Shown: positions 1-6,831 of the stretch, in pieces
Layout: every line of letters begins with the position of its first letter
How positions within the stretch are numbered: position 1 is the first letter of the stretch
Assembly: GCA_002309955.1 (NCBI GenBank)
Contig: DBXQ01000085.1
Coordinates: 1-8,085, forward strand
Origin: Bacteroidales bacterium UBA1208
GTDB lineage: Bacteria; Bacteroidota; Bacteroidia; Bacteroidales; P3
Reading direction: 5' to 3'
DNA length: 8,085 nt
The notes under the pieces: generated by a model
Told to the model about the DNA's origin: nothing
Database searches by the model: none
What the model saw: only the letters and a program-made list of their open reading frames with translations
Translations under genes and position numbers: made by a program

Positions 1-135
1 GGGAGAACGATGGGAGAACTGAGGTACAACGAGCGAAAGTACAACTACCAATATGCTTCTCAACGCGTGTTTCTGAAGATGCTTGACAGATTTTTGCTGG
101 TTGATCCGACTGGCTTGCCAACAACAACACAATGA
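1..135 (+). CDS. Possible C-terminal end of an unidentified gene entering from the left
   Basis: The frame starting at base 1 is open for 44 codons and ends at TGA 133-135. The peptide is rich in Tyr, Arg and Lys and includes LKMLDRFLLVDPTGLP near its end. I do not recognise a family. An in-frame ATG lies at base 10, but a 41-residue gene starting there would have no promoter or ribosome binding site in view, so a partial gene running in from the left is more likely. It would converge on the lptG-like gene that ends at 305. Two minus-strand frames are also open here, so the coding call is weak and rests on the peptide looking more protein-like than the alternatives. Confidence 0.35.
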   Translation, partial: GRTMGELRYNERKYNYQYASQRVFLKMLDRFLLVDPTGLPTTTQ

Positions 136-304
136 ATCCGGATTTACGGCTTGTGGACGATGGAACCAGTTCGCTTAGAGACTACGCTGTGGTAGACATT
201 ATCCTACACCGTTATCTTGATTATATTGTCCTTAAAACTATGTGGGCTTGATTATGGGCTTCTGTGTTGGCACAGGGCTGTCGGAACTGGTTTGTAGTTC
301 CTGC
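136..304. other. Non-coding spacer between convergent genes
   Basis: No coding frame here is convincing. Two small hairpins lie just downstream of the lptG-like stop on the minus strand: GGAACT 283-288 with AGTTCC 296-301 (7-base loop), and CTGTG 262-266 with CACAG 271-275 (TTGG loop). Neither is followed by a T-tract on the minus strand, so they are at best weak 3'-end signals. Confidence 0.4.
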
Positions 305-1753
305 TTATTGGTCGGCCGAAGACTTGTCACTGACGGTGCGGCGACGGGATGGACGGTTTTTGATGCGGAGCCAGCGTTTCCAAGTAGCAAGGTCGAAGAG
401 GCTTGAATCGGTGGTGGCCTGCCAAGTGAGGAGGGCACCGATGGGGATGAACACGAAAGTGGATATCCACATTCCCACTGGCTCGACAGCACTTTCGCGC
501 ACGGATTTCTCGCTAATCATGCCAATGACATAATAGAGGACAAAGAAGACCACGGATGCCACCAGCGGCATACCCAATCCGCCCTTGCGCACAATGGAGC
601 CGAAAGGTGCCCCGATAAGGAATAGAAGCAGACAGGCTACGGAGAGGGTGAATTTTCGCATTAATTCAATATAATGGCGATTAAGGTATTCGCGGTCGGA
701 ATTGATGAGCGAGGCATAGGACTGGACATCGTTCAGCGAACTGAATGCCTGCGCACGAGCCTGAGTGATGATTTTGTTCCGGTGCACTATGTTGGTGTCG
801 GCCAGACGCTGCTTGACATCGAGAAAGGCCGAGCTGTCGGACTGGTGTTGGGTGTAGTATTTATAGCTTCGCATTTTACTGAACAATGCATCGCCGAATT
901 CTTGATAGCGGGAATCGAGTGCATTGTCGAGTACGCCTACGGTGGAGTCGAGCTGAGCCACGTTGAGCATCTGGTAGTGCCCGCTGAAGAAGTCGTCGGT
1001 TGATTTTTTGAATCCGAAAGAGGAGATGTCGAAGGTGAGTATCTGCTTATCGAACCCTATACTGGTGAGGGGCCGGCTCTCGGCGTTTTCCCCGTCGGTG
1101 AGTTCGCTATAGGTGTAGCCATCGTAGAGGGTGAAGAGGAGGTAGTTGTCATCGGGGGTGGTTTGCATATATCCGTGGTTGGCTACGATGATGTTGGTGC
1201 GGTCGATGCCTTGTGTGTGGTCGTAGATGATGATGTCGCGCATGGTACGTCCGTCGGGGTCTTTGCGGTTGACGCGGATGACATAGCCGTCAATCTGGTC
1301 GTAATACTCACTGGGACGGATGCTGACAGCGGGTTTTTTGCGCTGGATGTCGTAGAGGGTTACGCGGTATTTGTACATTGCCACCGGCAGGACGTTGTTG
1401 GCGAAGTAGAAGGCCACGCCTGTCATCAACAGGGCTACGAGGGCCATAGGGAGCATGATGCGGCGAACCGAGATGCCGCCGGCTTTCATGGCTACGAGTT
1501 CGTACTTCTCGCCGAAGTTGCCCATGGTCATGATCGAGGCAAAGAGTACGGAGATGGGCAATGCCATAGGCACAAAGGTGGCTGAAGCATAGAGAAGAAG
1601 TTCGGCAATGACACCTACTTCGAGCCCTTTGCCCACAAGGTCGTCGATGTATTTCCAGACAAACTGCATCAAGAGCACAAACACGGCTATGGTGAATGTG
1701 AGCAAGAGAGGCCCAAGGAACGACTTGAGTATGAGTTTGTCTATCTTTTTCAT
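305..1753 (-). CDS. lptG: LptF/LptG (YjgP/YjgQ) family LPS-export permease
   Basis: This 482-residue inner-membrane protein should be a transmembrane subunit of the Lpt ABC exporter, which extracts lipopolysaccharide from the inner membrane for transport to the cell surface. Predicted helices lie near residues 12-33, 58-78, 100-122, 366-384, 394-414 and 426-444, the 3+3 arrangement of the family. Family-like segments are GEKYELVAMKAGG (81-93), which resembles the cytoplasmic coupling loop that contacts the ATPase, and RKGGLGMPL (389-397). Residues 140-255 fit the periplasmic beta-jellyroll, and 255-350 add a hydrophilic, mostly helical insert, making the protein about 100 residues longer than E. 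coli LptF or LptG. The C-terminal tail is basic. I chose ATG 1753 (MKKIDKLILK) because the frame stays open further upstream into rseP but that extension is not protein-like. No clear Shine-Dalgarno is present. LptF versus LptG cannot be decided from this sequence. Confidence 0.9.
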   Translation of the reverse strand: MKKIDKLILKSFLGPLLLTFTIAVFVLLMQFVWKYIDDLVGKGLEVGVIAELLLYASATFVPMALPISVLFASIMTMGNFGEKYELVAMKAGGISVRRIMLPMALVALLMTGVAFYFANNVLPVAMYKYRVTLYDIQRKKPAVSIRPSEYYDQIDGYVIRVNRKDPDGRTMRDIIIYDHTQGIDRTNIIVANHGYMQTTPDDNYLLFTLYDGYTYSELTDGENAESRPLTSIGFDKQILTFDISSFGFKKSTDDFFSGHYQMLNVAQLDSTVGVLDNALDSRYQEFGDALFSKMRSYKYYTQHQSDSSAFLDVKQRLADTNIVHRNKIITQARAQAFSSLNDVQSYASLINSDREYLNRHYIELMRKFTLSVACLLLFLIGAPFGSIVRKGGLGMPLVASVVFFVLYYVIGMISEKSVRESAVEPVGMWISTFVFIPIGALLTWQATTDSSLFDLATWKRWLRIKNRPSRRRTVSDKSSADQ

Positions 1754-1779
1754 GGCGGGACGGATAGAATAGGGTTGTA

Positions 1780-3183
1780 TTAACGCAACCAATCGTTGAC
1801 GACTTTGATGATGTCGTTGGCATTGGCGATAACCAACAGCAGGAGCAGCAGAATCATGCCAATGTTCTGGATAATGTCGAGGGTCTTGGGCTTGACGGGT
1901 TTGCGGGTTATCATCTCCCAAAGGGTGATGACAATGTGACCGCCATCAAGGCCGGGGATGGGAATGATGTTCATGAAGGCAAGCACCACGGCGAGGAGAG
2001 CGGTGAGATTCCAGAAAGCTTGCCAGTCCCACTGGTCGGGGAATAGGGTCGCCATGGTGATGAAGCCTCCGAGGCTCTTGGTGCCATCTTTGGTGAAGAG
2101 GATTTTGAGTGAGGAGACATAGGTGACGAGGGTTTCCCAGCCGTAGCTTATGCCTGCGGGTATGGCTTGGAAGATGTTATATTCGATATGATTGACATCG
2201 AATAGTTTGCTGATTTCATTGACGGCATAGACACCCAATTTCCCATCACTTCCAAGGAGCATGGAAAGCTGCTGAAGCCGGCCATTGCGGTAGAAAGAGA
2301 CCGTCACACTGTCGCCTGCAAATTTTTCGAGTGTGGCAGTGAGATCAGTTGTCGTGGGGGTGGGTATACCATTGACTCCGACTATGCTGTCGCCAATCTG
2401 TATGCCGCAATGTCTGCCAAGGGAGCCTGGAGCAAAATCCTTCACCACAAAAGGCTTTCGGGGGGTTATCAAGCGTTCCGGATTCTCTTTGGCTATGGTG
2501 GACAAGAGGTCGGAACTGAGGTCGAATGTGACTAAGCTGTCGGCACGCATCACGGTGGCGGTATGGGGGTCTCCGAGAATCAGCTTTTTGGTGGCCTCGG
2601 TGAAGTCGAACTGTTCTACTCCGTCAATGGCGTAGATAATGTCACCGTTTTGGAAGCCTTGGTCGAGCAGCACTTGATGGTATTCGTATCCTAAAGTGGC
2701 ATTGCGCAGGGGGAGTTCGTCTTTACCCCAGTGGGCGAAGATGGCGGCAAAAATAATCAGTGCAGAGATGAAGTTGACCAGCACGCCGCCGGAGATGATG
2801 CAAAGTTTTTGCCAACCGGGCTTGGTGCGGTATTCCCAAGGCTGAGGGGTGTTTTCGAGATCTTTGGTGTCCTTGGTCTCGTCAACCATGCCGGCAATGT
2901 CGCAATAGCCGCCAAGAGGTATCCAGCCCAGTCCCCAAAGGGTGTTGTCCTGGTCTTCGGGGCGGAGGTTCTTCTCGTCCCACGAGTCGGGAGTTTTCGA
3001 ATTGAAAAAAAGAAAATGCCACTTCCCGTTGAATTTTTTTGCTTTGAATATGGAGAATTTCCAGTTAAAAAAGACATAGAACCGCCGAACACGGGTATGA
3101 AAGAGTTTGGCGAAACAGAGATGCCCCAGCTCGTGACTGACCACAAGAAGCGACAGGGAAATGAGAAATATTAAGGCTTTCAT
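1780..3183 (-). CDS. rseP: RseP-type site-2 intramembrane zinc metalloprotease (M50B)
   Basis: This 467-residue membrane protease belongs to the RIP family, which cuts substrates such as anti-sigma factors inside the membrane after a first periplasmic cleavage. The zinc motif HELGH is at residues 17-21 in the first helix (H17, E18, H21), and the second metal motif NIIPIPGLDG is at 405-414 with D413. The conserved GWIPLGGY loop is at 86-93. A membrane helix follows KPGWQKL at about 127-150, and the last helix is at about 438-456. Two PDZ-like domains occupy roughly 160-240 and 245-318, with GFQNGDIIYAIDG and GIQIGDSIVGVNG as their core strands. ATG 3183 is the only start that keeps the HExxH helix at the N-terminus. 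It is the first gene of an operon with the lptG-like gene, with a TATCTTTG box upstream. The substrate in this phylum is not evident; FecR-like or ECF anti-sigma factors are only a guess. Confidence 0.94.
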   Translation of the reverse strand: MKALIFLISLSLLVVSHELGHLCFAKLFHTRVRRFYVFFNWKFSIFKAKKFNGKWHFLFFNSKTPDSWDEKNLRPEDQDNTLWGLGWIPLGGYCDIAGMVDETKDTKDLENTPQPWEYRTKPGWQKLCIISGGVLVNFISALIIFAAIFAHWGKDELPLRNATLGYEYHQVLLDQGFQNGDIIYAIDGVEQFDFTEATKKLILGDPHTATVMRADSLVTFDLSSDLLSTIAKENPERLITPRKPFVVKDFAPGSLGRHCGIQIGDSIVGVNGIPTPTTTDLTATLEKFAGDSVTVSFYRNGRLQQLSMLLGSDGKLGVYAVNEISKLFDVNHIEYNIFQAIPAGISYGWETLVTYVSSLKILFTKDGTKSLGGFITMATLFPDQWDWQAFWNLTALLAVVLAFMNIIPIPGLDGGHIVITLWEMITRKPVKPKTLDIIQNIGMILLLLLLVIANANDIIKVVNDWLR

Positions 3184-3220
3184 GCTTTTACATTACGTTC
3201 TATTGGATACAAAAAACGTG

Positions 3221-3228
3221 CAAAGATA
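3221..3228 (-). promoter_or_regulatory. Promoter -7 box for rseP-lptG
   Basis: The minus strand reads TATCTTTG here, a full match to the Bacteroidota -7 consensus TAnnTTTG. It lies 37 bases ahead of the rseP ATG, giving a predicted leader of about 30 bases. No clear TTTG -33 element is visible at the usual spacing. Confidence 0.65.
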
Positions 3229-3406
3229 CAAATTATTATGTAATTACTGCGAGTTTAATCTAAAAAACAATTAAAATTAGGTTGAACTATGGGGTTTTAT
3301 GCCGGGCTTCGGGAAGAGAACAGCGGCTTTGAAAGATTACAAACAAGGCTCTGAAATGTTGTGGAATGGAGGTTGAAACAGTGAAATGGGACGACACGAT
3401 TGTTGT

Positions 3407-3414
3407 TATATTTG
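3407..3414 (+). promoter_or_regulatory. Possible upstream -7 box (TATATTTG)
   Basis: TATATTTG matches TAnnTTTG about 90 bases before the xerC start. No -33 TTTG lies at a suitable distance. If active, it would give xerC a leader of about 80 bases, unlike the start-proximal box at 3491. Confidence 0.25.
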
Positions 3415-3470
3415 TGACTGTTGGGAACGCATAGACCAGTGTCAAGAAAAAAAATTTTGAGATTTTAACT

Positions 3471-3498
3471 TTTGATACATTTTTTTTGCGTATCTTTG
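3471..3498 (+). promoter_or_regulatory. Promoter of xerC-hpf, abutting the start codon
   Basis: The -7 box TATCTTTG is at 3491-3498, identical to the rseP box. A TTTG at 3471-3474 could be the -33 element, though the 16-base spacer is shorter than the usual 19 or so. Transcription would begin about 6-7 bases after the box, essentially at the GTG at 3504. Confidence 0.65.
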
Positions 3499-3503
3499 CA
3501 AAC

Positions 3504-4427
3504 GTGAAAGTATCGGAAGCCATACAACATTTCGCCGAATATGTGACAAGCGAGCGCAGACTGGCGGCAGGCACCATAAAATATTATGTAGGTGTGGCTG
3601 ATAGTTTTGCCCAGTATCTGGAGCGTTTAGATATAACAGAAATGGACGATATCACGGTTCGCGAGGTGCGGGAATGGCAGTTGTTGCAGAGTGAACAAGG
3701 CAAACAACCTGGCACAGTGGTGAAACAGATGGCAGCATTGCGGGCGTGGTTCAAATATATGCGTCTGCATCAGGGCATGCACCACGATGTCATGGCAAAA
3801 ATCAATCCTCCCAAACGCCCCCAACGGTTGCCCGTATATTTTCGGGAACAAGAAGCCGAGAAGATTTATAATGACACATTCTCCGACACATTCGACAGCC
3901 AGACTGAACGTTTAGTGCTGCGAATGCTTTACGAGACAGGAATGCGCCGATCCGAACTGGCATCCCTCACTCTTGGCAGCATTGATTTGGGTGCTCGGAC
4001 CATCAAAGTGAGAGGCAAACGCAATAAGGAACGCATTATTCCCATTGAAAGTGAACTGGCAAACAATATTTCACGTTATTTGTCGTTAAGAGAGGAGACG
4101 TTGATGCAACAAAAAGCACAGCACCCTGAAAAAGAGATGACAGAGCGACTGCTCATAAACGGCAAGGGGAGACCCATAAGCGACAACAAAATATATAGGA
4201 TTGTGGAACAGTATATGCGACCATGGTCCACGGCCGACCGGACAAGTCCCCATGTGTTCCGCCACACTTTTGCCACCCACATGCTGAGCGAAGGCGCCAA
4301 CATCGATGCCATCAAGGAGCTGTTAGGGCATAGCTCGTTGTCCTCGACCGAGATATACACCCATGTATCACGCGAATATTTGAAAGAAACATATAAACAC
4401 GCCCATCCAAGGGCACATAAAAAGTAA
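3504..4427 (+). CDS. xerC: XerC/XerD-family tyrosine recombinase
   Basis: From GTG 3504 this is a 307-residue tyrosine recombinase, the normal length for the Xer enzymes that resolve chromosome dimers at dif. The N-terminal SAM-like DNA-binding domain spans about residues 1-90 and the catalytic domain about 110-295. All six catalytic positions are present: R148 (TGMRRSEL), K172 (RGKRNKER), H250 and R253 (HVFRH), H276 (LLGHSS) and nucleophile Y285 (EIYTHV). The C-terminus YKHAHPRA is typical of Bacteroidota XerC. A longer form from TTG 3486 is possible in frame, but that codon lies upstream of the -7 box and would not be transcribed from this promoter. The first in-frame ATG (residue 47) would remove half the N-terminal domain. 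The hpf gene follows 10 bases later. Xer type is inferred; without the genomic context a phage or transposon integrase cannot be fully excluded. Confidence 0.9.
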   Translation: MKVSEAIQHFAEYVTSERRLAAGTIKYYVGVADSFAQYLERLDITEMDDITVREVREWQLLQSEQGKQPGTVVKQMAALRAWFKYMRLHQGMHHDVMAKINPPKRPQRLPVYFREQEAEKIYNDTFSDTFDSQTERLVLRMLYETGMRRSELASLTLGSIDLGARTIKVRGKRNKERIIPIESELANNISRYLSLREETLMQQKAQHPEKEMTERLLINGKGRPISDNKIYRIVEQYMRPWSTADRTSPHVFRHTFATHMLSEGANIDAIKELLGHSSLSSTEIYTHVSREYLKETYKHAHPRAHKK

Positions 4428-4431
4428 GGAG
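4425..4431 (+). promoter_or_regulatory. Strong Shine-Dalgarno for hpf overlapping the xerC stop
   Basis: TAAGGAG includes the xerC TAA stop (4425-4427) and ends 6 bases before the hpf ATG at 4438. This is near-perfect complementarity to the 16S anti-SD, and it suggests translational coupling. Confidence 0.7.
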
Positions 4432-4437
4432 ATCACT

Positions 4438-4731
4438 ATGAACACAACAATCAATGCCGTAAAATTCAAGGCAGACCCCAAACTGGAGAAATTCATTATT
4501 GAAAAAGTGGCCAAACTCGACCGCCTTATCGACAATGCAGTTAAATGTGAAGTAATCCTTAAGGTTGACAAACCCGAGAGCGACAACAACAAAATTGCCG
4601 AACTCTCACTCAACCTCCCTGGCCAAACTCTCTTCAACAGCAAGCAGGCAGACTCCTTCGAGGAAGCTGTTTCGGGCTGCGTAGATTCAATGAAGGGTCA
4701 AATCGACAAATACAAAGAACGGTATAAGTAA
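4438..4731 (+). CDS. hpf: Short-form ribosome hibernation promoting factor (HPF/RaiA family)
   Basis: This 97-residue cytosolic protein matches the short HPF/RaiA fold (beta-alpha-beta-beta-beta-alpha), which binds the 30S decoding region and stabilises inactive ribosomes in stationary phase or stress. Recognisable parts are the opening strand INAVKFKAD, the first helix LEKFIIEKVAKLDRLI (about 16-31), the strands CEVILKVDKPES and IAELSLNLPG, and the final helix from DSFEEAVSGCVDSMKGQIDK (about 73-92). It lacks the C-terminal dimerisation domain of long HPF. It is the second gene of an operon with xerC and has an unusually good ribosome binding site for this phylum. A hairpin follows 20 bases after the stop. 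From memory, the xerC-hpf pairing is common in Bacteroidales, usually with tRNAs and tuf next; those are absent here. Confidence 0.92.
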   Translation: MNTTINAVKFKADPKLEKFIIEKVAKLDRLIDNAVKCEVILKVDKPESDNNKIAELSLNLPGQTLFNSKQADSFEEAVSGCVDSMKGQIDKYKERYK

Positions 4732-4751
4732 ACTCACGTATGTTAAATAAA

Positions 4752-4785
4752 AAAGGGGCAGTTACATTTTTGTGACTGCCCCTTT
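4752..4785. terminator. Perfect long hairpin after hpf, probable terminator
   Basis: Arms AAAGGGGCAGTTACA (4752-4766) and TGTGACTGCCCCTTT (4771-4785) pair over 15 positions with one T-G wobble around a TTTT loop. On the plus strand only TTT inside the arm serves as a T-run, while the A-rich flank at 4746-4754 would give a T-rich tail on the minus strand. It most likely ends the xerC-hpf transcript and may work in both directions. Confidence 0.75.
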
Positions 4786-4979
4786 CCATAGCCAAGCATT
4801 ATCTCTAAACAAACCATAGTCCATACCGTTAACTTGAAGTCAATTTGAACGACTGCATCTACCTGCAAGACAATGTATTCTTTGAGTAATATTTCTTTTT
4901 TCCCCGCCATTTCAATTTTTTTTCCGATATTTGCATTTTTTAAAATACATCACAAAATATAATTTATAATCTTTTAGTC
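4786..4979. other. AT-rich spacer upstream of the DUF4954 gene
   Basis: I see no coding frame or RNA gene here. The right half is strongly AT-rich with T-runs and carries the candidate promoter at 4926. I checked for the tRNA genes that often follow hpf in this order and found no cloverleaf or T-arm sequence. Confidence 0.5.
4926..4933 (+). promoter_or_regulatory. Candidate -7 box for the DUF4954 gene
   Basis: GATATTTG differs from TAnnTTTG at the first position and is followed by C, as in the consensus TAnnTTTGY. It would give a leader of about 40 A/T-rich bases before ATG 4980. No convincing -33 element is seen. Confidence 0.4.
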
Positions 4980-6818
4980 ATGAAATCAACATCTTTCCGC
5001 ACTCTGACCAGTCAAGAAATCGAGCTGTTGCAACAATTGGGCAATCGCGCAGAAGACTGGTCGCAGGTGCAAGTCAACAACGACTGCGACCTCAACCTTG
5101 TCCGCAACAATGTTTTTATGGGCCATGTCTGGCTCGGTGCCATCGAACAAGGATTTGTCCACCACGGCGACCTGCATTTGCCGGAAGGATTATACAACAG
5201 CATGGTATATAACTCATGCATAGGTAACCATTGCGCTGTACACAATGTGCATATGCTCAGTGGCTACACCATAGGCGACCATTGCCTGCTCTTCAACATC
5301 GACGAAATGACCGCCTCAACTCCCGCCATCGAGAATGACTACCCATGGATTGAGCCTATGAACGAGAACGGTGGCCGTCGCATACTCCCCTTTAGCGGCA
5401 TGACTATTGGCGACTCGTATCTATGGGCCAAATACCGCGACCACGACAAAATGGTGCAGCGACTCGAAGAAATGACCCGTCAACAACTCGCCACCCCCGA
5501 AGGAAGTTATGGCCATATAGGCAGCCATTGCATCATCAAAAACACCCGCACTCTGCACAATGTGGCCGTCCTCTCCGACGAAGAGACTCCCACACGCATC
5601 GAAGATTGTGTGGTGCTATCCGATGGAGTGGTGGGCTATGGTTGCACCTGCGAATATGGTTGCATCGCCATGCGTTTCGTCCTCGGCGAACATGTGCACC
5701 TTGAATTCGGTGTCCGCCTCAACGACACTGTCGTAGGAGACAACTCCACCATTGCCCGTTGCGAAGTAGGCAACAACATCATTTTCCCCGCACACGAACA
5801 GCATCACAACAATTCGTTCCTCATCGCCTCACTTGTCATGGGACAAAGCAACCTTGCCGCAGGCTGCACCGTGGGTTCGAACCACAATGGGCGAACCGCC
5901 GACAACGAAATTGTGGCCGGACGCGGATTCTGGCCTGGCCTATGCACCAGCCTCAAACACTCCTCTACTTTTGCCTCCTACTGCCTGCTGGCTAAAGGTT
6001 CCTATCCTGCCGAACTCAGTATTACACTCCCCTTCGCACTGGTTAACAACAATGCATCCAAACACTGCCTTGAAGTGATGCCCGCCTACTGGTGGATGTA
6101 CAACATGTACGCCCTCAACCGCAATATCACCAAGTTTGCCAAGCGCGACAAACGCAAAAAGAAAGCCCAGCATATAGTCTTCTCGCCTTTTGCCCCCGAC
6201 ACTGCCGAAGAAATCATCAATGGCCGCATGCTTCTGAAATACTGGACGGAACAAGCCTACCTCAAATTCGACAAAGAGAAAGAGCATGTCGAAGTGCTTG
6301 CCTATGGCATGGAGAAAGGGAAACGCCCTGTACGTGTACTCAAAGCCGCACAAGGCTATCAAGCCTATGAGGACATGCTCATATACTATGCCATGAACAC
6401 CCTCACCCACGACGGCCAATCTACAACCCTTCCCGAAGCATCCTTGGCCGAAGGCGAACGCGAACGCGAATGGGTCAATCTGGGAGGACAACTCGTACCC
6501 CAAAAAGAGCTCGACAAACTTATCGGCCAAATAGAGAACGGAGAGGTGAACAGCTGGCAACAGATTCATGAACGCTACAACCAGTGGTGGGAAGAGTATC
6601 CTGAACTTTGCCGCCGTCATGCCTACCAGGTGCTATGCCATCTCAGCCAATGCCACACCCTTGGCCAACCTCAATGGCAGCACTATCTGCAACGCTACAG
6701 CAATATCCAACGCTTTGTGACAGAACAGGTGAAAGTGACCCGCCAGAAAGACAACGAGAACCTTTTCCGCCGAATGACATATCGCAACGAGGCCGAGATG
6801 CAAGCCGTGTTGGGGTAG
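4980..6818 (+). CDS. DUF4954 family hexapeptide-repeat protein, function unknown
   Basis: This 612-residue protein has no signal peptide or membrane helix, so it is probably cytosolic. I recognise it from memory as DUF4954, a family I know from Bacteroidota. Residues about 75-340 show the irregular hexad pattern of a left-handed beta-helix, as in sugar-nucleotide and acyl transferases: YNSCIGNHCAVHN, GYTIGDHCLLFN, GHIGSHCIIKN, VVGYGCTCEYG and TVVGDNSTIARCEVG. The best conserved block is about 276-346, with HHNNSFLIASLVMGQSN, VGSNHNGR, AGRGFWPG and LLAKGSYPAEL, a plausible substrate site rich in His and Asn. Residues 380-396 are very basic (KFAKRDKRKKKAQ), and 400-612 are mostly helical and charged. 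The gene stands alone with its own upstream spacer and ends 13 bases from a convergent gene. A transferase acting on a sugar nucleotide is conceivable, but nothing here proves it. Confidence 0.88.
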   Translation: MKSTSFRTLTSQEIELLQQLGNRAEDWSQVQVNNDCDLNLVRNNVFMGHVWLGAIEQGFVHHGDLHLPEGLYNSMVYNSCIGNHCAVHNVHMLSGYTIGDHCLLFNIDEMTASTPAIENDYPWIEPMNENGGRRILPFSGMTIGDSYLWAKYRDHDKMVQRLEEMTRQQLATPEGSYGHIGSHCIIKNTRTLHNVAVLSDEETPTRIEDCVVLSDGVVGYGCTCEYGCIAMRFVLGEHVHLEFGVRLNDTVVGDNSTIARCEVGNNIIFPAHEQHHNNSFLIASLVMGQSNLAAGCTVGSNHNGRTADNEIVAGRGFWPGLCTSLKHSSTFASYCLLAKGSYPAELSITLPFALVNNNASKHCLEVMPAYWWMYNMYALNRNITKFAKRDKRKKKAQHIVFSPFAPDTAEEIINGRMLLKYWTEQAYLKFDKEKEHVEVLAYGMEKGKRPVRVLKAAQGYQAYEDMLIYYAMNTLTHDGQSTTLPEASLAEGEREREWVNLGGQLVPQKELDKLIGQIENGEVNSWQQIHERYNQWWEEYPELCRRHAYQVLCHLSQCHTLGQPQWQHYLQRYSNIQRFVTEQVKVTRQKDNENLFRRMTYRNEAEMQAVLG

Positions 6819-6831
6819 ATTCTTTAGCGAG

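Larger units (their letters stand above)
3184..3503. other. Divergent intergenic region between rseP and xerC
   Basis: These 320 AT-rich bases separate two divergently transcribed genes. They contain -7 type boxes facing both ways (listed separately), A/T runs at about 3447-3458 and 3480-3487, and no coding frame I would defend. An open minus-strand frame at 3287-3577 overlaps xerC and its promoter and reads as non-protein-like, so it is not annotated. Confidence 0.6.

Noticed and set aside
674..1585. Long plus-strand open frames opposite the lptG-like gene.
   Set aside because: They are the complement of a clearly conserved permease, have low-complexity Val/Asp/His-rich translations, and match no protein type.
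1754..1921. N-terminal extension of the lptG-like frame into rseP.
   Set aside because: The extra 56 residues overlap conserved rseP sequence, are Gln/His/Arg-rich, and precede an ideal start (MKKIDKLILK) just before the first membrane helix.
3287..3577. 96-residue minus-strand frame in the rseP-xerC gap.
   Set aside because: It begins inside xerC, crosses the xerC promoter, and its sequence is not protein-like in composition or pattern.
3504..4427. xerC as the integrase of a mobile element.
   Set aside because: No attachment-site repeats, excisionase or cargo genes are present. Length, C-terminus and the adjoining hpf all fit the housekeeping Xer recombinase.
5868..5890. GTGGGTTCGAACCAC looks like a tRNA T-arm (GTTCGAA loop closed by GTGG/CCAC).
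   Set aside because: It lies in the middle of the DUF4954 coding frame (encoding the conserved VGSNHN block), and no acceptor, D or anticodon arms surround it.
5940..6620. 226-residue minus-strand frame opposite the DUF4954 gene.
   Set aside because: It is a Phe/Val/Gly-rich shadow of a well-conserved plus-strand coding region.
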